From the NCBI RefSeq assembly GCF_028858725.1, contig NC_084760.1:7018867-7082866 (forward strand): a DNA stretch of 64,000 nucleotides, written 5' to 3'. This DNA is from Colius striatus. Lineage: Eukaryota > Chordata > Aves > Coliiformes > Coliidae. Both the position numbers and the translations under genes were made by a program. Positions within the stretch are counted from its first letter, which is position 1. Each line of letters opens with the position of its first letter. This document shows positions 32,728 to 44,200 of this stretch, piece after piece. Under the pieces are notes generated by a model that saw only the letters and a program-made list of their open reading frames with translations, ran no database searches and was not told the DNA's origin.

Positions 32728-33161
32728 TCCACCCTCAATCCATCACTCTATTAAAATGTAAACCCTCGCAACTGTGGCACCACTTAGGCTGCTGTAAATT
32801 CCTTCAGCTATAAAAGAATTAAAGAACTTAAGATGACCAACAGATGAAGAGATATTTTCATCTTATTGATAATGCTCACAGATCAGCATGCTAAGGGATC
32901 TGAAGAAAAGTCCAGAACTACATCAGGAAAAAGAAATATCAGTGGAGCTACCAAGACCTCATCCCTTCCTGCCAGTGTGCGTCCCTCCTACCAACACATA
33001 TCAGATTGTTTATTTTGACTTTATGGATTTCTGTATTGTATTGTTCAGCGATGTAGCTGTTATTGACCTTTTGTTGTAAACTCATGGCCATGGGTAAAAA
33101 TATTTATGTTTTCTTCATGTACCTTTAATTCTGAAATGTGTTGCTAAAGGCTGGCTGGTTC
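32728..33161 (+). other. pol-to-PPT segment in place of env
   Basis: No Env is encoded here: there is no surface subunit, furin site, fusion peptide or immunosuppressive-type domain. A 63-codon frame at 32888-33079 has a hydrophobic C-terminal half (YQIVYFDFMDFCIVLF) but no recognisable homology. A 22-codon frame at 32693-32761 overlaps the pol end, where env genes often begin. Two small adjacent hairpins lie at 32842-32863 and 32872-32889. This may be a remnant of the ends of env, or hold an RNA export element, which an unspliced env-less RNA would need. Neither is shown. Confidence 0.5.
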
Positions 33162-33180
33162 AAAAAAGAAAAAGGGGGGA
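33162..33180 (+). promoter_or_regulatory. Polypurine tract of the ERV
   Basis: An uninterrupted A/G run ending GGGGGGA, two bases before the 3' LTR (AT then TGTAGG). This is the RNase H-resistant primer for plus-strand DNA. The two intervening bases match the two lost from each LTR end at integration. Confidence 0.93.
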
Positions 33181-33182
33181 AT

Positions 33183-33463
33183 TGTAGGCACAGACGTAGC
33201 TTGGACCAGCCAGCTTGAATAAAGATGGTAGGGATAAGTTAATGCAGCTGGCATGCTACTTCAGAAACAGGTGCTGCAAGTTAATCAATTGGGCCCTGGG
33301 TGATCTCATGGGCAGAAGCAGCATATAAGGAGGTAGCTAGCAAAGGAAGGGTGGCTTCGAGTCAGCTCTGGTGGTTGTACTACGTTGCCCCTGTACATCT
33401 CTGCACGTGCATTACTTAGACCCTCTACGTCTTTGAGTGAATATTGCCTTCACAACAACAACA
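33183..33463 (+). repeat. 3' LTR of the ERV
   Basis: 281 bp, 278 identical to the 5' LTR. Differences: C at 33383 (T in the 5' LTR), C at 33396 (T) and A at 33397 (G). It contains no AATAAA or ATTAAA downstream of the TATA box. A host AATAAA lies just outside it at 33477-33482. Confidence 0.97.
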
Positions 33464-33469
33464 AGAGTG
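33464..33469 (+). repeat. 3' target-site duplication of the ERV
   Basis: AGAGTG, matching AGAGTA at 27010-27015 at five of six positions. The last base differs by a transition. Confidence 0.75.
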
Positions 33470-33476
33470 TAAATAC

Positions 33477-33482
33477 AATAAA
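33477..33482 (+). terminator. Host AATAAA 14 bases beyond the 3' LTR
   Basis: A canonical poly(A) hexamer in flanking DNA. Because the LTR lacks one after its TATA box, readthrough transcripts could be processed here. Use is inferred, not shown. Confidence 0.4.
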
Positions 33483-34782
33483 CATCAATTACCTTGGTTA
33501 CATGTGAAAAAATGCAACATGCATTTCACAGACATGTCCATTATTAAGAAAAACAAAACATTCTCTAAGATGCTTGTGCCTTGTATTAAGTGAGAAAAAA
33601 TATCTACACGTTTTGCCTTTTTTTGTCAGATTTATTATATCCTGCTTCTTGTTTTCCATGTTATTAATACAACAATTGCTTATACAAGTGTTTTGCAAGG
33701 TAATGTTGCAAATGTTCATAACTTTTAGAAAAAAAGTTCTATAAACTTGAGCCCTACAGGGTAGCAAGTCTGTAAAGCAACTTAATAATTTGTAAGGCAA
33801 CAGTATCCAGACAGGAATTTAGTTATCAAGTAATTTTTTATTATGGTGTTTTCTGAAAGGGCACTAACCCCTTGGAGGCTCTTGAAACACACAGGAAGTG
33901 GTAGATTTTCTTGTTTTGCTGTAGTTTTTTCAATGTGGTCTGTGGTTCTTTTAATAATAAGGAAGTGAAGCTTATATAGATCAGTTGCTTTTAATGGCAA
34001 TATATTTTCGCTTTTCTGAAAAAAAAAAAAACAGTAAAGCTGTCTGAACAAATTGAAAGTCTCTTTCATTAAAAAATTCAAAATGTCACAATTTTTTCAC
34101 TTTTTCTTTTTTTTTCATTACTTGAATTGCTTATTTATTTTAACATCTCCAGGATTCACTTTACTAGGACTGAGTTTTAGATCCATCGCTTTCAAAGCTG
34201 ACTCTAATATTATTAAATATATCAGAAAATTTCTGCATTTCTCTCAGTTTTCTCTGAAGGGAAAACTATACTGAAGAGAATTGATTTTTTTTTTTAATGA
34301 AACACCTCATTTTGATGAAAAGTTATTTACCAACAATCATAAGTTTTAAAATAAAATTTATAATTGTACTACTCACTGTTGATTAGGAGTAATTTTCATT
34401 TTAGTAGAACAAGAAAATGCATTGGTAGAGTAATGCTAAGAGAAAGTTTTTCAGTGACTTTCAGCTTTAACTTCATTTTTACATACAAAGCTCCAATTTG
34501 TAAATATTACTTCTGTACTAGCAACCTCCATTTGAGATTTCAGATACTAACATAGTGCCAAAGATAAATTATATTGGCTATGGAATAGTATGATTCAGTT
34601 ATCACTTCTGCGTACTGCTTCTTGTATTAGGAATAAATCAACAGTCAATACATCCAGTGCCTTACACAGACCACCTACTCCAAAGAGATTGTAATGTAGA
34701 TGTCAATCCTACATAATTGTTTGAGAATAGGTATAAAGTTCCATATTTTTCTTCAAGCAAGCAGTTCTAGTCTGTCCTAACA
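33483..34782. other. Unique AT-rich flank, nothing recognised
   Basis: Several 60-100 codon frames occur on both strands, for example 33498-33800 and 33782-34081 on the minus strand. None shows a motif, and they overlap in AT-rich sequence, so they are treated as chance. Confidence 0.5.
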
Positions 34783-34845
34783 GAGGGTTGGACTGGATGA
34801 TCTTTTGAGTTTCCTTCCAGCCCTTGAGATTCTGAGATTCTGTGA
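34783..34845 (+). mobile_element. CR1 3' end fragment, plus strand
   Basis: 'gagggttggactggatgatc' through 'ttccttccagcccttgagat' to tail units ATTCTGAGATTCTGTG. It is an older CR1 subfamily tail, truncated to about 60 bp. Confidence 0.75.
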
Positions 34846-34847
34846 AG

Positions 34848-35436
34848 AGAGCTTTAAGACCATAGAGCACAAACATTAACCTAGACGTCCATGTCCACTG
34901 CTAAATGATGTCCCTAAACACAATATCTACATGTCCTTTAAATATCTCAATCGCTTTCCTGGGCAAGCTACTCCAATGTTTGATAAGTCTTTTGGTGAAG
35001 AAATTTTTACTAATCAATCTAAATCTCCCCTCTACAACTTGAGGCAATTTCCTCCTGTACTATTGCTTGTTATTTGGGAGAAGAAACTTACACACAAGCC
35101 ACTACAATCTCCTTTCACATAGTTGTTGGAGAGCAATAAGGTTTCCCCTCATCTTTCTTTCCTCCAGGAAAAACAGCTCCAGTTCTCTCAGCTGATCCTC
35201 ATAATTTCACCAGCTTTCTTGTTTATCTTTGAACACTCTCCAGCACCTCAATGTCCTTCCTGCAGTGAGTGGCCCAGTACTGGACACAGTATTCCAGCTG
35301 CAGCCTCACCAGTGCCGAGTACAAGAGGACAATCACTTCCTTGGCCCTGTTGATCACAAGATTTGTGATACAAACCAGGATGCTATTGACCTTCTGAGAC
35401 ACCTGGGCACACTGCTGGCTTGTATTCAGGTGACTA
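34848..35436 (-). mobile_element. CR1 LINE copy, minus strand
   Basis: About 590 bp of CR1 3' UTR and ORF2 C-terminus in reverse. Plus-strand landmarks are 'gggcaagctactccaatgtt', 'gaagaaatttttactaatca', 'ttgaggcaatttcctcctgt', 'gcacctcaatgtccttcctg', 'tggacacagtattccagctg' and 'accagtgccgagtacaagag'. It is a different subfamily from the copies at 23257 and 45213. It begins within a few bases of the plus-strand CR1 end, so the two are tail to tail. Confidence 0.9.
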
Positions 35437-37167
35437 TATTTCAATGTTAAATTGTATGTGAAATTGGTTTCTAAATTAAAATAAATATACAAAAGCAGGT
35501 AAGTTTATACCCTACACTGGTGGTATTAGAAAACAGATGAGACTATAGATTTTATCTACTGAAGAGGAAATATTTAGTTCCATTGGCCTTTGAAGCATTA
35601 TTCCCTTCAATTCACTTGAAGTAGAGAAAAAAGCAAGTAAAAATTTCCCTTGTGTTTGGAATTATTCTTTTTTTGCCCTGAGCAGACATACTTCTTAATC
35701 TTGATTCTTTCACAAAGAATTCCACATTGGAAAATACAATTAAAACTATCCTTGTTTGTTTGTTTGCTTCTTCTCAGAATAAGGAAAATTTACCACTTCA
35801 TTTTGGAAAAATAAGCAAGATGGTTTTTTATGTCTATAGAGGAATCCCTTCCAAAAACTCATGGATCTCACTGAGCTCTCTGATCTCACTCTGTAGATTG
35901 TTTTGAAAGTTATATTTTAGCCTTTCCCTAAATGCTTTCATTATAAAGCTGCTTGCACTTCTTAAAGGAAAGACATTTCAAGTGAAATATTCTGGCCAAT
36001 TTAATGTTGAAGACTGACAAGCTGCTTCTGATTTAAGCAATTTAGAAAGCCAGTGCAAAGTAAGGAATGTAATCTAACTTAGGCAACTGATTCCACAATA
36101 ATTCAACTTGGAACAGAAAGAATCACATGCTGTGTTGTACCAGTAGTTTATTTCCCATGTGTCCTGGGTGCTGTGGCTAATACTACCCATTCTGGTTAAC
36201 AATGGCAGCAGAAGGTGGAGAAGAGAGGAGAATTTGTGCACAAATTCTGGATTATTCGGTATCCCTCTAAAGCTATATGATTTCATATAGTCACCTCAGT
36301 AGCTATGTAACAGCAATAAAATTGTGTTTCTACACTACAATTCTAGTGTCTAGTAAAATGCTTGATTCACTAGTTGAAATTCATTCATCCTTTTGTGTCA
36401 TGTGGGAGGTTAGGCTAAAGAAATATAATGATTCTTCTGGCATGGAAATCTATGAATCCATAAAGATTGGATTTGATGAAAAATGATGACCTAAAGCTAA
36501 AAGAGTTTGTGTCCCAGTAATAATCTTTTGAAAGAGCTCGCCCAGGAAATCAATTTTTTTCTCTCATTTTTTTTCTGATATTAATATTACCAGAAAAATA
36601 AACTCTTGAAAGTTCAAAGATTCAGTGCAGTCAATAGAAACAGATAAATACTCAGATGGCTATCTGAAGCTTTTATGAATCTCCAAACACTTGGAGATAC
36701 ATTTTCTTCTTATCATCTCTTTTTTGTTTTGTTTTGTTTTTTTACATTTCATGAAATAATCTTACTGCATTGAGTTTGTTTCTGGCACATGATTTCAGTC
36801 CTGAATTATCACAATTTGTCAAACAACTAAGCAGTTTGGTAGAGCAACAAGAGCTAATAGAAGAAAGACTGTGTTCCTAACCAAATTTTCAGTTCTACAA
36901 ACCTTTGAGCAGATATTTATGTAATAAGTTAAACTGTAATGTATTTACTGACCTCCCCAATGATAGTCTCGTGTTTATATCTGTGAAAAGATGAGAACTA
37001 AGAGGGTATGAGAGCGGAAAAGAAATATTGACATGAAAGTAAAGGAGGAAAAAAATCAGGCTTTCACAATCCAAAAGGTGCTTTTTTGAGTCTTCTTGAC
37101 ACAAAGGAGCACACAGAAAACTCTCTGCGGTCTGATTAGTGGTGTCCCGGAATAGCATACTGTCAAT
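35437..37167. other. Unique sequence, nothing recognised
   Basis: AT-rich. The frames at 36074-36486 and 36895-37158 carry no recognisable domain. Confidence 0.5.
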
Positions 37168-37573
37168 AGGAGCTGATGCGGGAACTGAGGCTGTTTAGTC
37201 TAGAAAAGAGAAGATTGAGAGGGTATCTTATTAATAGTTACAAATACCTAAATGGTGGGTGGCAGGAAGTTGGGGCATCCCTTTTTTTAATGGTATATAG
37301 CAACAGGACAAGGGGTAATGGGATAAAGCTGGAACTCAAAAAGTTCCATTTAAATAGAAGAAAAATACTATTTCACTATGAGGTGAGGGAGCCCTGGCCC
37401 AGGCTGCCCAGGGAGGATGTGGAGGTTCCTTCCTTGGAGGTCTTCAAGACCTGCCTGGACATGTTCCTATGCAACTTCATCTAGGTGGATCTGCTTCTGT
37501 AGGGGGGTAGGACTAGATGATCTCTAAAGGTCGCTTTCCAACCCTACCATTCTATAATTCTATGGTTCTATGT
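37168..37573 (+). mobile_element. CR1 LINE 3' part with tail, plus strand
   Basis: The open stretch at 37176-37484 encodes the CR1 ORF2 C-terminus (LRLFSLEKRRLRGYLI, YKYLNGG, then SNRTRGNG). The 3' UTR ('gtggatctgcttctgtaggg') and tail ATTCTATAATTCTATGG follow. It is 5'-truncated at about 400 bp and of the same subfamily as the copy at 45213. Confidence 0.93.
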
Positions 37574-38164
37574 GTTTAAAATCACTACCTCTCCATGAGA
37601 TGGATTTTTTGTCCTGTGATATTTCTAATTCTAGAATGGAAAATAATTAGTTTATGGCAAAAGTTGTAAAAGGAAGCTGAAAAAAAACCCACAGAAAGAG
37701 TAGATCTTAAATTTAATTTAAACTCTAGGGGGTTGCAATAAAAATTACAATATTTCCACATAAATAACTAACATAAGAAGGCCCATAGAGGAGTGACATA
37801 AAATTCACATGGTACACGACAGGGACTGAAATCTGCAAAATTTACAAGTTTCCAAATCTACCAGCAAAATATGAAATGATCTGGAGGAACTGTATTCAAA
37901 TGAAATCCTTCAGTAACTGATTTCCGACCTGACACTGCTTGACAGTTTTATCGGTTATCAGGAATAACAAATATGGTGGGAGACTTAAGAAGTGTGAAGG
38001 ATAAACTACTGATACATTGTAGTTAGGACTGTTTGGCAAAGTGGGGCTTAAATGCTCAGTACACATGTACAGACATATGCAGCCATAGTTTTGTGAACAA
38101 AGGATTCAGAAAATATAACCCGTGTGGAGAAATCTACTTGGTTTGGAGGAGGTTTGATGTTCAT
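37574..38164. other. Unique sequence between two CR1 copies
   Basis: No recognised content. Confidence 0.5.
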
Positions 38165-38297
38165 AGTCTCCTTCCTTGGAGGTCTTCAAGACCCACCTGG
38201 ACACATTCCTATGTGACCTGATCTAGGTGGACCTGCTTGAGCAAGGGGGTTGGACTAGACGATCTTTAAAGGTTCCTTCCAACCCTACCATTCATAG
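38165..38297 (+). mobile_element. CR1 3' end fragment, plus strand
   Basis: 'cttccttggaggtcttcaag', 'gacctgatctaggtggacct' and 'ttggactagacgatctttaa' to 'ccaaccctaccattc'. The tail is cut to a single partial unit. It could be a 3' piece split from the copy at 37168 or a separate insertion. Confidence 0.88.
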
Positions 38298-41200
38298 TGG
38301 ATTATTCATTGGATGCAGATGTGCAATACAACATAGATGCTATAGATCCATAAAGATCTACAGAGCTGTAAGAAGAGAAGTAACAAAATGTAGCAGGAAA
38401 GGTATTAAACTTTGTCAACACACTAGTAACAACTATGTACATCTTAAATTGTTTAGTCCATGATTGATGGATTACAGTGGACAGGAAAGCATTCAGAAAA
38501 GAATCATTAGTACATTGGTCTAATGCAAACGTGTTTCATTGAGAGATGTAGGAATTCAACTTTTTCTTTTTCTTACCAGAAAGATAATTTTCTCACAGTT
38601 TGAATACTTGTATGAGGAACAGATAACAGAAGACTTTTCAGTCTCTCACACAAATATAATCCAACAGCTGGATAAATGGTGATTACAAAAGTGAAGTTAC
38701 GTTAATCAAGATCATGCCTCTGTTTAACTGTTAGGTCAAATAACCATGAAAATGGTGTATTTAGCTTTATAGTGAACTCTTGTCATTAACAAAGTTTACA
38801 GGAAAAAAGGGAAAATCTTTCTAAACAGTATAACTATTACTGCACCTACAATTATTATATTGTTGAAAATGACAATGTTTGCTGTTCTTTTAATTCCTTC
38901 CTCCCAACATTATTAAGTTTCAGTCTTAATTCTAATTTAACATAATCCTCTGCTTGGAACTATCTCAAGATTTATATATTTTAAAGATTTATGTATTTTA
39001 AGGGACATCTGAAGACTACATTATACACTTTTAATGGCATTAATTAATATGATTTAATGCTAGACTGATTATATTTTAAAAACTGAACCAAGTTACTATA
39101 TAAACAAATACAGATTTTGGAACTTTTTTGCTACAGAGAAACAAAATCTATACCCATGTAGAAGTTCTACAAGAAGAAAGAAAACATGATGACATTTTTA
39201 TGGCTTTTTCTCCAGAAATTTTGCAAGTGCTAACACAAGAAATATACTTCTCTCTATGCCTTTTGTCCAGCAAATATGATATCGTGCATAGACCAGAAGT
39301 TAGATTTTTACACTTGAGATCTATAATCCTGTGGATTTGTCTTTCTTCATTGTTACTATGGAGAGAGAAAAAGATAATGAAACACAATTTAGAGGCAGTC
39401 AGTGAGTGAAACTTTATGACATTTATACAAAATGTCAGACTCTGGTTCAAGTAAGCTCAACAGCTCACAATATTTCAAAGGATTTTTAAAAAACTTTTGG
39501 TTTCCCATTTTCTCCCTGTCTCTTCTTTTGAGAAGACAAACATTCTTAATGTCATTATATCAGTTAATGGATTTCTTTTGATATTCTCAGGTAAAGGCAC
39601 AATTCTAAAATTAAGGGAAGACAAAGAGGGTATGTAGGATTAAATGAGTCAAAAATACCTTCCAATAGTACTGTATATTTGTTGTTCTCAAGTTTTTTTT
39701 CAATGTATTCGGTAACAGTTCTGGAGTTTATAAAAAGAAATAAGACATATTATGTTTAATTATATAGTTATATTGCAGGGTGTAGCAAAGTGAACAAAAC
39801 AAAAGCTTTCAATATAAACACACTGTTTATGTGGGTAGGAATTTTAATCTGCCTGTTGAGCATACTCAGTGATTTAAAAATATCATTTAGATTTCATTAA
39901 TCTTTGAATTTTGCATATTAAATAGAGTCTTGGGAATTCCTTACAAATATGAGAAATGCAAAAGAGCTGAATTTACAGAGAGGCAGAGGGAAAAATACCA
40001 TTATTCTTTGCTTTCTGTGAATCTGTTTCTTGATTCTTTAACTACATTATTTGCATTTACATTTTGCAATATGGGAAAAAAAGATCTCACTTTGGCTTGT
40101 GGAAACTTATACAGGGTCTGTTTCTTTCAGTCTTTATAATTTAGATGAGTTTTACCGAGTGAAGACATCCATAGCCAATCAGTCCTTCTGATCCCCTGTG
40201 ACTGCTGATAGAGAGGTCAGGTGAGTGCAGCTCTGTGTGGATATGTGTATCTCTGCTCACAAAAGAGCTGCCATTCCTCAGTGATTTGTGGCACAAGCAA
40301 CTGAAGAGAAGTTGTGATTACCCAGAGGGTGAAGGTGCTATAGTCACACACTACAATGGATAGTCCCTTCTGATTGATGAGTATGATAAGATGTGTTGGC
40401 TGTTGATGATAACATGCTTCTTAGGACTACAGCTCTGATATCAATGAGTTGGAAAAGTCACCGCTAAGCAGAAATCCTGATAGCCTTTTTACAGTACTGG
40501 TCTAAAGAAAGCACTGTGGAGGTAGCGGGCCTTTAAATTTTCACAGGTATTAATGCAGAATATTGGGTATTTTCTATTCCTTTATGTTAAAAGATTTAAG
40601 TGCAGTAGGTCCAGAAGGAATTCTTTAAATATAAAGGGCTGATACTCTGTATCATCATAGTTTAAACTAGGCAGTAATTATCTATGATCTTTTCTATACA
40701 CCTAACTTTTGTTTGCCAAAAAGAATCGCCCCAAAGGTGTTTCAGTATGAAGCAATCATACTCAAACTGAATAGTACATGTATGAATTGAGCAATGTTTT
40801 CTTTTCTTTTAAAAGTGTTGACATTGATTTTTTAAATACATGTAACGAAAATCACTCATTATCACCCACATTTTATAAGCTGTTACTCATAAACTGCAGA
40901 GGCAGCATTCCATAAATTCCATTATGTAGCTACTACAATGCCCCACTGATCTAAAAGTTGCATACATTTGCAAAACAGATAGATCTTGTTTTTCAGGTTG
41001 TCAGAACAAATCCTTCTGTTCTGAAAAAGCCAGCAGTCTTAAGTTTTAACCTTTGAGAATCTTGCACATATTACCAAGCTATCAGCTGAAAGTGACATTT
41101 CAACATAATCAGTAGATAGTTGTGACATTAAATACCACTAAGTATGAAGCTTTTCATTTTTTAGTGCATTTGTAACTACTGTATATATAGGGTTAAGTAC

Positions 41201-44200
41201 AAGCAGAAACTTTGCATGTCCTGCCTTGTATACTGTCCAACAGTGTAAAAGTTGTTGAAATGTTAGCAAGATATGAAAGATACCCCTACATCAGCCTACT
41301 CTTTAATTACTTCAGAAACATTCTTTCCACTTCCCATACAAGAAAAATGAGAATTTTAACAGATGTATTAGATAAGTCTCATGGCTTAAGTCAATAGGAA
41401 GGGTTATCATCCTTTAGATGCAATGAGAACCATTCTTTCCCAGTATATCACAAAATCTAGCCTAATGTGTATAAAACCAGTGATAGTAGTTATGCCATTT
41501 ACATTAAGACACTTCATTAGAGACAATGGATTAGTCTCACTCTGCTTTTAGTAAATAAGTAAGGCAAGATCTCAAAGTTAATCTGAACTTTTTTAGTAGG
41601 TAGAGACACCTGGATACCATAGAGAATTACTTATCCCACTTGTCTTTGGCATCTATAACAATTTCAGGGAACTGAGATGATGCCTCAGACTTGCTGTTAC
41701 ACAAAAAATTAGGTTAGGCAAATCATGACATGATATCATGGTTAAATTGATATTGCATTTGTGTTTCAGCACAGCAATAAAATCACAGGCATGCTGGTAC
41801 GCACATAGATAAGACAAAAGTCAGCCATGTCTTCAAGTCAATGATTGTCGTATACCTCACATTATTATACACACTCTTCATGTAGAATAAGCTGCTGAAT
41901 TCTGAATACCAGTACATAGAAATTAAGTTTTATTAGTCAATCTTTTGCTGAAGAAAATAGGCAGAAAAATATGTACATAAGTAGAAGGTGAATTATTGTT
42001 ATTACATCTCACTTTAGTGATGACTTTAAAGAAATTCTTAAAGAAGGTAAAACTGTTGAGAAGACAGACGTGGTATGAGGAATAGCAACATTTTTCAGAA
42101 ACTGTTTAAGTCCCAGCTATGTATGTCACTAGAGTTAAGCTGTTTCACATTCTTCAAATCCAATCTTTGATCACAGGCACTGCTAAATCAGAAATGTAAA
42201 TAGCAAAGCTCTTTAGTGTACAAATATTGTGGCATCACTGAATGTTTACAGTACCATGGGGAACTTTAATGCTGCCACCACACTGCTACATGTCCTGAAA
42301 ACACTGTTCAGGTCTTAAAAGTATGTTTCCAGTACTTCTGCCACAGTTTTAGAGGCTTCGTGAATCTAATAAGCCACATTTACAAGTCATAAATTCTACA
42401 TTATCTTACTCATGTTTCATACCCTCTGGAGAACTATACAGATCTTGATGTAGAAAACTAATCATTTACTATTTGCTGGCATAGTTTTCGACTGCATAAG
42501 CACCAATGTTGACACAAGGGAGATAGTATGAACATACAGCAGCACAGTCTCAAATTGTATTAAACTGATTACGAAACCACAACTTGCAGTTGCATTTCCA
42601 ATCAAATTGATGAGGTAATCTAAGTGTTTACCTCCACTGAAAGAGGAGTTACTATCACTCCCAGGTGGATATTTTCCCTGTAAACCTTGTACTAATCCCA
42701 GGTATTTTTTTCACCAGCTGTGAACTAATGCCACTAAATAACCTGGCAGAAAATAAACCATAATGAGGCAAACTCAGACAGCTTCCCACTTTGAGCTGGT
42801 GATCTGGAAGATCCTTCAAATGACAAGGCTCACATGAGAGCATGACCATGATACTAAAAGTAGAAGCAGGGATAGGCAGAGTAAAAGGAAGGAAAGGGAA
42901 TATATGTTTGTTTTTTTTTTTTTTTTACATGAGTAGGTGATTTGATAAGTAGAGATACTTAAAAAACCACAGGAACTGTTATATTTTTATGAATCAGTTA
43001 AGTTTATTTATGCTTCCCTATGAAATTAATTGTTGAATATCATCTCTCTTTTGCCTGATTCGACCATTCCATCCCCAGATGTTAGCTGTAAAATTTCTAC
43101 TTTGAGAAATGCAAACAGAGATATCCTTGGTATTTATCTTTACAAATGTATATACAACTTGTGAAGGAAAGTTATAAGTCATCTAGAAGAAAGCATAAAC
43201 AAGAAAGTAGTGTGAATGGAACCATAGAAGCTACTCATATACAAGACATCATTCCTAAAGAGTGTCTCCAGAATGTAGGTTTATAGCAGTTTCAATATTC
43301 CATGTCTTTGTTGCTTGTTATTTTCTTTTTTCCTTCTTCTTACAAGTCCAGGTTTTCTATCTCTCTCTTTTCTTATAAAGGTGAATCCAGAACATTCGAA
43401 GTTCCAAGAAAGTGTTAAGAGTGTGGAATGTAATTCCCTTAGCATTTCCTCATTGAGCATGCATTATGATTCAGTACAGAACTTTGCTGATTCTGTAGAA
43501 CAAAATAATTTCTAATTAACTGGGGGGCTCCTAGCTCTGGTACTCTGGCACTAGGGAAGGATAGGAGATAGATCTAATCTAAACTTTACTACCTAAAATT
43601 TAGTCTAAAATATTAAGTTATGCTACTCCTGCAGTTAATGAAAAGACTTGTATACCTTCAGAGACTGAAGTATCTCATTTCTCTTGAAAAGGCATTTTGA
43701 AGTGGAATCAATTTCTCTTAGGAGTTACCTATCCTTTCTTAGAACCAGCCAAAGACTGAATTATTTGGTTATATCAGACACAACTTTAATATCAGTAAAT
43801 AACCAAGACGACTCAAGAGAAGTTTGCAGGCACTAATCTTTTGATAGCATACCTAGTAAATGTGATATGAATTAAAGAAATTATAGCACACAAACATCAC
43901 ATAGGTAATGTTCATACAGCTCTGAGAAATATGATGTAATTCACAACATCCTACTTTATTTATCTGTATATTACCTCCTACAATAAAAACCCAAAACAAC
44001 CAAAAATACAAACTCAATCATGACTTTAAAAGAATTCTATATCACATTAATTTCACATACTACGTTACTTAGAATAAAAAGCAGTCCAGTGTCACAGCAA
44101 ATAATTCTAGTATATGTTCTGTGTCCTATATTATTAAATTTATGTCTGCTGATTCTTGGGAAACATCATAAAGAAATTCTTTGGGTGTGTGTTTTTAGAT

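Larger units (their letters stand above)
27016..33463 (+). mobile_element. Env-less class II endogenous retrovirus, near-intact
   Basis: A complete 6448-bp provirus: 5' LTR, tRNA-Trp primer site, 108-nt leader, gag, pro (dUTPase-protease), pol, a 455-bp non-env segment ending in a polypurine tract, and 3' LTR. The frames shift -1 at both gag/pro and pro/pol. No stop codon or frameshift mutation interrupts gag, pro or pol. LTR identity is 278/281. There is no env, nor space for one. The gene order and dUTPase-protease fusion are betaretrovirus-like, while the primer site is the one used by avian leukosis-type viruses. It is a young member of an avian ERV-K/class II lineage. With all enzymes apparently whole it may have moved recently as an intracellular retrotransposon; activity itself is inference. 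Confidence 0.97.

Noticed and set aside
32693..32761. 22-codon frame overlapping the pol end as the start of env
   Set aside because: The position is suggestive but it is far too short and has no signal peptide or other Env feature; noted only as a possible relic.
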